From Clostridiales bacterium (lineage in GTDB: Bacteria > Bacillota > Clostridia > Christensenellales > Aristaeellaceae): a stretch of DNA of 5,533 nt. The stretch lies in contig SFOF01000158.1 in the NCBI GenBank assembly GCA_004552515.1, positions 1 through 5,533 of the forward strand, written 5' to 3'. The number at the start of each line of letters is the position of its first letter. Position 1 is the stretch's first letter. Both the position numbers and the translations under genes were made by a program. Positions 1 through 4,717 of the stretch are shown piece by piece. The notes under the pieces are model-generated. The model saw only the letters and a list, made by a program, of their open reading frames with translations, did not search any database and was not told where the DNA came from.

Positions 1-12
1 ACAAGCAAGCAT

Positions 13-94
<82 letters not shown>

Positions 95-102
95 TCATAC
101 TT

Positions 103-187
103 GCGGGAATGGCGGAATTGGCAGACGCGCTAGATTCAGGTTCTAGTGAACGTTTAGTTCATGCAGGTTCAAGTCCTGTTTCCCGCA
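103..187 (+). tRNA. tRNA-Leu (anticodon CAG)
   Basis: This is a class II tRNA that decodes CUG leucine codons. The acceptor stem pairs 103-109 (GCGGGAA) with 180-186 (TTCCCGC), and A187 is the discriminator base, as leucine identity requires. The anticodon stem 130-134/142-146 encloses loop TTCAGGT with CAG at 137-139. The variable arm 147-161 forms a long hairpin (TGAAC/GTTCA), and the T-arm is 163-167/175-179 with loop TTCAAGT. No CCA is encoded. An intrinsic terminator starts 4 bases later, so this is the last gene of the tRNA unit. Confidence 0.97.
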
Positions 188-190
188 CTG

Positions 191-224
191 AAGCTCGAGC
201 GAGAAATCGTTCGGGCTTTTTATT
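191..224 (+). terminator. Intrinsic terminator of the tRNA-Tyr/tRNA-Leu unit
   Basis: A 10-bp stem pairs 193-202 (GCTCGAGCGA) with 207-216 (TCGTTCGGGC), two of the pairs being G-U, around a GAAA tetraloop. It is followed directly by TTTTTATT. The flanking AA at 191-192 can also pair with the first T residues. Stem, GNRA loop and U-tract together make a textbook rho-independent terminator just after tRNA-Leu. Confidence 0.93.
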
Positions 225-383
225 ATAAATTTGGAGCGACGCTGTTCATGCTGTTCCCGGCGTTCTCCCGTCCTGCGGATTCGTCCGCTATCGGCGGCGC
301 GGACGCGCGCCCGACCAAGACAATCACCGGCGTCGCGCAATCCTGACCACGCTGCGCCGCGTCCTCGAAAAGCGCCCTTCATG

Positions 384-412
384 TTGGCAGCCGCCGTCCG
401 CCATGATATACT
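384..412 (+). promoter_or_regulatory. Sigma-A type promoter with extended -10, upstream of the small membrane protein gene
   Basis: A -35 box TTGGCA (384-389) is separated by 17 bases from a -10 box TATACT (407-412). TG at 404-405 makes an extended -10 (TGA-TATACT). Each box differs from consensus by one base. The predicted start is near 419, about 280 bases before the ATG at 702. The 160 bp between the tRNA terminator and this promoter (225-383) show no gene; only a short GC hairpin without U-tract (296-301/306-311) was noticed. Confidence 0.7.
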
Positions 413-419
413 AAACGCG

Positions 420-701
420 CCAAAGCGGTCGGAATCCCGAAGGATTCCGATCTGTCCACAAGACCCGCTGATGCGGCAGTGCCGGAGCGAAGGCCTTCAG
501 CCTGGGAGACGTCCAAAAAGGCGCTTCCATTTGAGGGATTTTTCAAACGCACTCCGGAGTCCGTTACAAAACACAAGGGACTCCCTCCTGCCGCAGATTG
601 CCGAAAGGAAACCCGAAGACCCGAAGTCATGAAAACCGAGGGGCGACCGGCGCTGAATCGAGCCTTTGAACGCACTCTGAAAGCATAAGGAGGACGGCAT
701 A
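420..701 (+). ncRNA. Candidate structured 5' leader RNA (unclassified)
   Basis: This stretch, between the predicted promoter and the small membrane protein gene, has no convincing coding sequence but can fold into several helices. There is an 11-bp hairpin at 427-437/442-452. A perfect 8-bp long-range helix, 472-479 (TGCGGCAG) with 588-595 (CTGCCGCA), would close a multi-branch domain. Inside that domain are 484-489/522-528 (one bulged base), 530-534/543-547, and a perfect 7-bp helix 556-562/578-584. Downstream are a tandem repeat ACCCGAAG (611-618, 619-626) and the ribosome binding site. I matched it by eye against consensus elements of common riboswitches (FMN, SAM, lysine, cobalamin, THF), T-box, RNase P RNA and tmRNA and recognised none. 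It could be a cis-regulatory RNA, an independent small RNA, or a dispersed intergenic repeat. The pairings are seen; transcription and function are inferred. Confidence 0.4.
427..452. repeat. Perfect inverted repeat with CGAA/TTCG loop
   Basis: TCGGAATCC (429-437) and GGATTCCGA (442-450) are exact reverse complements around CGAA. Two further flanking pairs (G427-C452 and a G-U pair) give 11 bp. Read on the minus strand the loop is C(UUCG)G, the unusually stable RNA tetraloop. No U-tract follows on either strand, so it is not an ordinary intrinsic terminator. On the plus strand it would sit within the first 10 or so nucleotides of the predicted leader transcript, where a 5' hairpin could protect the RNA. 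Confidence 0.75.
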
Positions 702-1010
702 ATGAACCGACGCAGCATGATTCTCAGGGGAGCCGCCGTTATAATCGCCTGGTTCGCCCTTCTGGAATTGGGGCGCTATGGAATGTTGAGATTTCAGTCG
801 GCCGGCAGCGTGTGGGGCGTAAAGCTGACCGCCGCGGCGATATTCGCCGGCACGGGCGGAATTCTGCTGGGCGTCCGGCGCTGGCTGTGCAGGCATACGG
901 AGGAATTCAAGGGCGTATCTTCTCATGCCAAACGGCTCAGGGTGATTGCGCTTATTCTGTTCGCCATGGCGCTTGTCATGCTCCTCGTGGAGGAGATCGA
1001 GATCCACTAG
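702..1010 (+). CDS. Small three-helix integral membrane protein, unknown function
   Basis: The family is not recognised. The 102-residue product has three hydrophobic helices, at about residues 8-29, 37-58 and 79-96. Arginines and lysines gather at the N-terminus (R3, R4, R9) and in the loop between helices 2 and 3 (R59, R60, R64, K70, K77, R78, R80), which by the positive-inside rule puts both in the cytoplasm. The short acidic tail (EEIEIH) follows helix 3 and would face outside. The ATG start is fixed by AAGGAGG at 687-693, 8 bases upstream. It appears monocistronic: an extended -10 promoter lies about 290 bases upstream, a hairpin with U-rich tail follows 25 bases after the stop, and the next gene converges on it. 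It is probably real, given the ribosome binding site, coherent topology and flanking signals. No role can be assigned. Confidence 0.8.
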   Translation: MNRRSMILRGAAVIIAWFALLELGRYGMLRFQSAGSVWGVKLTAAAIFAGTGGILLGVRRWLCRHTEEFKGVSSHAKRLRVIALILFAMALVMLLVEEIEIH

Positions 1011-1034
1011 ACCGCAATCGCGCGCTTTTCCCAT

Positions 1035-1060
1035 CCCTCGGCTGAGGGCCTTATTTTGTT
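1035..1060 (+). terminator. Probable intrinsic terminator of the small membrane protein gene
   Basis: CCCTC (1035-1039) and GAGGG (1044-1048) pair around GGCT, then CC and the T-rich run TTATTTTGTT (1051-1060). The stem is short (5 bp) and the tail is interrupted, so efficiency may be moderate. Its place, 25 bases after the TAG stop at 1010, fits the role. Confidence 0.6.
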
Positions 1061-1073
1061 TGACCGGCGATGC

Positions 1074-1117
1074 GACGGGCCGCCGCGTTTCGATTGAGAC
1101 GCGGCGGCCTGTTTATA
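1074..1117. terminator. Long GC-rich hairpin between convergent genes, possible bidirectional terminator
   Basis: A perfect 11-bp GC-rich stem pairs 1078-1088 with 1099-1109. It extends inward by three pairs (1089-1091 with 1096-1098) to a GATT loop and outward by four weaker pairs to about 1074/1113. On the plus strand it is followed by TGTTTATAT, a poor U-tract. On the minus strand it lies just past the stop codon of the beta-helix enzyme but is followed by GC-rich sequence. It may end transcription of that gene or stabilise its 3' end, and back up the terminator at 1035-1060. Confidence 0.55.
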
Positions 1118-1119
1118 TG

Positions 1120-2607
1120 TCAGCGGATCGTCACGTCGCAGGGCGCGCTCTTTTCGAGGGCGAATTCCTCCGGCTTCAGGCGGCGGCCGTTCAGCATAAC
1201 GCCGTCGATGACGACGTTCTTATTGCAATGCGCTTCCTTCGGTCCGCCGAACGTACACAGCGGCGCTTTCAGGCCGTCCGGCGCATAGACGGCAATATCC
1301 TCAAAGCGGATGTCGCTCGTATGGCCGAGTATGTGGTCATTGGAATAGGGGCCGTCGTAGACCGGCGAATCGATCAGATGCGGCTCGCCGTGGGTGCGGA
1401 AGCTGTCAAACGGCGCGCTCATGTCGTGCTGATAGACCGGCGCAATGTCATAGCGGCTGTACTCGCAGCGGATATTTTTGTAGAGCACATCGTAAACGTG
1501 CGCGCGGTCGCTGTTGTGGATGCGCATAAAGACCTGGGCGGCGTGAATCACGTCGCAGTCCTCCCAGAGAATGTCGTGATAGCTGTCTGCGCAGGTTTCC
1601 GCGCCGATTTCCAGCGCCGAGCCCCAGTCGCACCAGACGGTGCAGCCCGTGACGAGGATGTGGTGCAGATCGGCGCGATCCCAGCTCTTGATGCCCTTGA
1701 GGACGATGCAGTCGTCAAAATCGCGCAGAAAGCCATGCGCAATGCGCACATAGCGGCTGTTGAACAGATCGATGCCGTCGCTGTTGTAGCGCCACATCCC
1801 GATGGTCTTGAACCACTCGCAGTTCACACGATCGCAATTCGCAACGATATAGGCGAACGTCGCGCTGTCCCGGGCGATCACACCGGCAATCTCGCAATCC
1901 TGGCAGGAGTAAAGATGCACGCAGCCGCGCAGCACGCTATGTTCGGCGATGAAGGCGCGCAGCGTCCCCTCGTCCGTCATATCGACGGGATCATCCCATT
2001 CCGAGGTGATGAGCTTCGTGTCGCTCGTGCGCTCTTCACGGCTGCCGTCGATCACGCCGTAACCCACGACGCGGACGTTCTTTTTATGAAAAGCCGTCAC
2101 GGAGCCGTAGATCACCGCGCCGCCGTCCACAAAGAGCGTCTGATTGTCCTGAAGCTCGATTTCGCCGGTTTCATGCACGCCGGGCGCGAAATAGAGCACG
2201 TTTGGATCGCCCTTGTCCACGCCGAAATCGCTGACGGGATTGGCGAATATGTGCAGCGCCCCATGCCAGCCGTCCAGCTCGACGGTATACTGGCCGCACT
2301 CGGAAATCGTAAACTCAATAACGCGGCCGCTGACCGACGGATGAATGTTCCGATGCAGCGGGCGCACGTCCAGCCGCTCAAAATCGCGCGCGGCGACGAG
2401 GCACACCCGCGCCGGTTCGTCCATCTCAAAGCTGATAAACGACGCGATTTCGGTCTGCTCCAGCGGGCGCTGGCGGCCCGGCCAGACGGTGTTGTAGGGC
2501 ATGGCGGAAACGCGGCAGAACCACGGCGACGTTTCCTCGCCGTTTACGCGGACGGAAAAATCCGATACGGTCATTTCGCCCTCGGGCGGATGATGGATGC
2601 GCAGCAT
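1120..2607 (-). CDS. Cytoplasmic GH28-like right-handed beta-helix glycosidase (polygalacturonase-like)
   Basis: The 495-residue product is predicted to cleave an oligosaccharide inside the cell; the substrate is unknown. Residues about 12-125 look like a beta-sandwich N-terminal domain, ending in a stretch around YTVELDG and LHIFANP. From about 137 (NVLYFAPGVHETGEI) to about 470 come beta-helix coils with alternating hydrophobics and repeated xVRVxGxGVIDGS-like turns. The GH28 signature is clear: NSDGID at 275-280, then DFDDC at 296-300. The spacing D277 to D298/D299 equals that of the three catalytic aspartates in fungal polygalacturonases. By alignment, the GHG histidine is replaced (S330 in GSALEIG) and RIK becomes RIH (362-364), so true polygalacturonan specificity is doubtful. 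GH49, from the same clan with a similar N-terminal domain, is an alternative. There is no signal peptide or membrane segment. The ATG at 2607 has GAGGG 7 bases upstream; the ATG for residue 12 also has GAGGG, 4 bases upstream, and is a possible alternative start. The gene diverges from the sugar-binding protein gene, suggesting it processes the imported sugar. Confidence 0.88.
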   Translation of the reverse strand: MLRIHHPPEGEMTVSDFSVRVNGEETSPWFCRVSAMPYNTVWPGRQRPLEQTEIASFISFEMDEPARVCLVAARDFERLDVRPLHRNIHPSVSGRVIEFTISECGQYTVELDGWHGALHIFANPVSDFGVDKGDPNVLYFAPGVHETGEIELQDNQTLFVDGGAVIYGSVTAFHKKNVRVVGYGVIDGSREERTSDTKLITSEWDDPVDMTDEGTLRAFIAEHSVLRGCVHLYSCQDCEIAGVIARDSATFAYIVANCDRVNCEWFKTIGMWRYNSDGIDLFNSRYVRIAHGFLRDFDDCIVLKGIKSWDRADLHHILVTGCTVWCDWGSALEIGAETCADSYHDILWEDCDVIHAAQVFMRIHNSDRAHVYDVLYKNIRCEYSRYDIAPVYQHDMSAPFDSFRTHGEPHLIDSPVYDGPYSNDHILGHTSDIRFEDIAVYAPDGLKAPLCTFGGPKEAHCNKNVVIDGVMLNGRRLKPEEFALEKSAPCDVTIR

Positions 2608-2657
2608 GACAGATCCCTCGCTTTCTGTCCGGACTGAGAACGCGCCGGAACACTGTG

Positions 2658-2686
2658 AATATATCTCATTTCGCGGCTTTTGTCAA
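2658..2686 (-). promoter_or_regulatory. Sigma-A promoter for the beta-helix glycosidase gene
   Basis: On the minus strand a perfect -35 TTGACA (2686-2681) is followed after exactly 17 bases by TATATT (2663-2658). Transcription would begin near 2651, leaving a leader of about 44 nt before the ATG at 2607. Box quality, spacing and position all agree. Confidence 0.8.
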
Positions 2687-2761
2687 CCGCCAAATCGGCG
2701 CGTCCGCTTTTTGTCCGCCGCCGCCCGTCCGTCTCATAATTCGTCCTTCCGTTTCATATTA

Positions 2762-2826
2762 TTTACAATGTGCCGCGCTCTTTGCACCCGTTTCCACATC
2801 AGGCGTTTACAGTATGCGCGCTTTAT
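2762..2826. repeat. Imperfect direct repeats between divergent promoters, candidate operator
   Basis: Copy A (2762-2783) starts TTTACAATGTGC and copy B (2806-2826) starts TTTACAGTATGC: 10 of 12 bases match. Both continue with GCGCT and a T-rich tail, copy A having extra C residues. The offset is 44 bp, about four helical turns, so both copies face the same side of the DNA. Their midpoint (about 2794) is 107-108 bp from both -35 boxes, at 2901 and 2686. This geometry suits a shared activator (AraC type or a response regulator), but no regulator gene is in view. The rest of 2687-2900 is AT-rich with no gene; it also holds the dyad TTATTTTCAAAATAA at 2823-2837. Confidence 0.4.
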
Positions 2827-2900
2827 TTTCAAAATAATGGCTTATCCGGCCGATTATGTTCACATTTCCGCCGTGATACTTCATTTATTTTGAATTTGGG

Positions 2901-2929
2901 TTGACAAAGCGTTATTTGTATGATATTCT
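2901..2929 (+). promoter_or_regulatory. Strong sigma-A promoter for the sugar-binding protein gene
   Basis: A perfect -35 TTGACA (2901-2906), a 17-base spacer and a -10 TATTCT (2924-2929) with TG at 2921-2922 (extended -10) are all present. The start is expected near 2936, giving a leader of about 62 nt. The AT-rich run just upstream (2881-2897) could serve as an UP element. The strength fits the need for abundant binding protein. Confidence 0.85.
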
Positions 2930-2939
2930 ATGTAAAGAC

Positions 2940-2962
2940 GTGGAAATGCGGCGCGTTTCCGC
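2940..2962 (+). promoter_or_regulatory. Inverted repeat at the start of the binding-protein transcript
   Basis: GGAAA (2942-2946) and TTTCC (2956-2960) form the arms. The inner bases also pair (T2947-G2955, G2948-C2954, C2949-G2953) around a three-base loop, with two more outer pairs, giving about 10 bp. It begins only a few bases after the predicted transcription start. It could be a repressor operator placed to block promoter clearance or a 5' stabilising hairpin; the sequence does not decide. Confidence 0.4.
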
Positions 2963-2997
2963 AAGAGCGTATCTTATTTTTTGAGGAGGACGATGGA

Positions 2998-4605
2998 ATG
3001 AAGAAGTCTCTGGTTCGTTTCCTGTGCCTGGTCATGGCCGCGCTGATGGCGCTGGGCTGTGTCTCCGCGCTTGCTGAAGAGGACGATTTCTCCGGCAAGA
3101 TCACGATCAGTCTCTACTCCGCCAAGGGCGTTGAAGAAGCCTGGCGCGCCGTGGGCGACGCCTACACCGCCAAGCATCCCAACGCCGAGGTCGTCGTCGA
3201 TCTGAAGCCGCAGGACGGCTATGCCGACTGGGTCAAGGCCGCGTTCCAGGGCTATGACAGCGCCCTGCCCGAGGCCGACATCGTGTACGGCAACCTGGCC
3301 GGCAGCGACCGCACCGACAAGGTCGTCAACTTCTACGATTACGCCTTTGACGAGAGCGCGTATTCCGACGGCGAATGGGCCGATCAGATCGCGTTCGATA
3401 TGCAGAACATCGACATGGTTTCCGGCTCCTGGGACTGCGTGTCCATCACCGGCGTTCAGGTGCTGTGGTTCTACAACGTCGATATCTTCAAGGAGGTCGG
3501 CGTGGAGCCGCCCAAGACCTGGGACGAATTCGTGGACGTGTGCGCCAAGATCGAGGCGGCCGGCTATCAGCCCCTGGCCATAGCGGGCGACTTCCAGTCC
3601 TTCTGGGCCGAGCAGATGGGCTGGCTGGCGCAGGTCTACTGCGACCAGACCACCCGTTCCCAGATCGAAATCTACCGCGCTCAGGAGGGCGACTACTGCT
3701 ACGATCCCGACGTGGACGGCAAGTTCGTCTATGATCCCACCGATCCCCACAACGACGACACCCCCGCCAACGTCAACGTCAACACCGTGCGCTTCTGGAA
3801 GGCCTTCCTGAAGGACGGCACCATCAAGGCCGGCAGCGACGGCATGAAAACCGTCTGGTCCAACTTCGCGAAGATCTTCCCCACCTACGCGGGCGGCGAG
3901 AACTTCTTCGGCACCGACGCCAACAACGCCAAGACCATGTTCTATCAGAGCAAGGCGGCCATCTATCTGAGCGGCTCCTGGTTCTTCGGCGATTATCTGA
4001 ACACCATGGCTTCCATCGACGCAGGCGAAGCGGTCACCATCGGCGACGGCGAGGACGCGGTTGAGCTGGAAGGCCTCAAGAAGTTCGGTCTGGGCACCTT
4101 CGCGATGCCCAGCATGGAGGGCGAGGGCATCGAGGCCAAGGCACGCACCATCGAAGTGGCCACCGGCTTCCTGTCCGCCGTCAAGAAGGACATCGATCAC
4201 GACGAAATGGTCGTCGATTTCCTGAAGTTCTACACCTCTCCCGAGGGCTACTCCACCTTCCTGTCCGCGCTGATCGAGGCGGGCGGCGTTCCGGACGGCC
4301 TGCCGCTGGTCAAGGGCATCGAGCTGGAGGGCGAGCTGGGCGAAATGTTTTCCAACATCGAGTACATCGGCAACTGCCAGAAGGGTCTGTGCCAGGCGCT
4401 GGCCCGCGGCGTGGGCGACAACCAGGAGGCCCTGCGCGCGTGGTACGGCTACTCCAGCGATCTGCTCACCGGCAAGATCACTGTGGACGAGTGGGCCGAG
4501 AAGCATCAGGAAAACCAGACCAAGTACGCCCCCGAGGTCATGAAGGCCTCCAAGATCTCCATGAACGATCTGGACAACCCGCAGAACGAGCCGACCGGCA
4601 ACTGA
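2998..4605 (+). CDS. ABC transporter extracellular sugar-binding protein (family 1)
   Basis: This 535-residue protein is predicted to bind an oligosaccharide outside the membrane and deliver it to an ABC permease. Residues 1-26 are a Sec signal peptide: KK, a hydrophobic core, then ALA followed by acidic EEDD, fitting signal peptidase I. C21 follows ALG, an imperfect lipobox, so lipid anchoring is also possible. Typical family-1 features are the first strand KITISLYSAKG (34-44), LWFYNVDIFKEVGVEPPKTW (156-175), the aromatic KAAIYLSGSWFFGDY (319-333), FLKFYTSPEGY (408-418) and a C-terminal ITVDEWAEKHQE helix. It is longer than the usual 400-450 residues, with an acidic insert around 217-261. 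The start ATG has GAGGAGG (2983-2989) 8 bases upstream. An in-frame ATG at 2920 is rejected because it lies inside the promoter. Nearly all lysine codons are AAG, suggesting high expression. A strong extended -10 promoter precedes it and a terminator follows. The ligand is unknown; the divergent GH28-like gene hints at a pectin- or plant-derived oligosaccharide. Confidence 0.95.
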   Translation: MKKSLVRFLCLVMAALMALGCVSALAEEDDFSGKITISLYSAKGVEEAWRAVGDAYTAKHPNAEVVVDLKPQDGYADWVKAAFQGYDSALPEADIVYGNLAGSDRTDKVVNFYDYAFDESAYSDGEWADQIAFDMQNIDMVSGSWDCVSITGVQVLWFYNVDIFKEVGVEPPKTWDEFVDVCAKIEAAGYQPLAIAGDFQSFWAEQMGWLAQVYCDQTTRSQIEIYRAQEGDYCYDPDVDGKFVYDPTDPHNDDTPANVNVNTVRFWKAFLKDGTIKAGSDGMKTVWSNFAKIFPTYAGGENFFGTDANNAKTMFYQSKAAIYLSGSWFFGDYLNTMASIDAGEAVTIGDGEDAVELEGLKKFGLGTFAMPSMEGEGIEAKARTIEVATGFLSAVKKDIDHDEMVVDFLKFYTSPEGYSTFLSALIEAGGVPDGLPLVKGIELEGELGEMFSNIEYIGNCQKGLCQALARGVGDNQEALRAWYGYSSDLLTGKITVDEWAEKHQENQTKYAPEVMKASKISMNDLDNPQNEPTGN

Positions 4606-4652
4606 TCTGTTCTGCACGCACGCGCATGACCTGTCCCGATAAGTGAACCCCG

Positions 4653-4696
4653 GCGCGCTGCGAACGCGTTTTTCCCGCTTCGCAGCGCGCATTTTT
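4653..4696 (+). terminator. Intrinsic terminator between binding protein and propeller genes
   Basis: A perfect 12-bp stem, GCGCGCTGCGAA (4653-4664) with TTCGCAGCGCGC (4679-4690), encloses a 14-base loop and is followed by ATTTTTG. It lies 47 bases after the stop of the binding protein gene and 21 bases before the next start. No promoter is evident in the gap, so read-through would supply the downstream gene, giving more binding protein than downstream product. Confidence 0.9.
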
Positions 4697-4717
4697 GTAA
4701 GCAAGGAGCTGACGTAA

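Noticed and set aside
379..675. Minus-strand 98-codon frame across the leader, and the overlapping 231-632 plus frame
   Set aside because: No ribosome binding site or domain, composition like the intergenic background, and mutually overlapping frames.
479..688. GTG-started 69-codon frame in the leader, ending at the ribosome binding site of the 702 gene, and its internal ATG at 629 (19 codons)
   Set aside because: No Shine-Dalgarno precedes either start, the product is basic and featureless, and the region is better explained by RNA structure. A leader peptide cannot be fully excluded.
946..2637. Plus-strand open frame of 563 codons opposite the beta-helix enzyme gene
   Set aside because: Its product is low-complexity, Ala/Val/Arg/His-rich and has no recognisable domain. 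The opposite strand encodes a clear GH28-like protein with promoter and ribosome binding site. It is a by-product of GC-rich codon use.
2920..2997. Upstream in-frame ATG extending the binding protein by 26 residues
   Set aside because: The ATG lies in the -35/-10 spacer of the promoter and would bury the signal peptide; the ATG at 2998 has the ribosome binding site.
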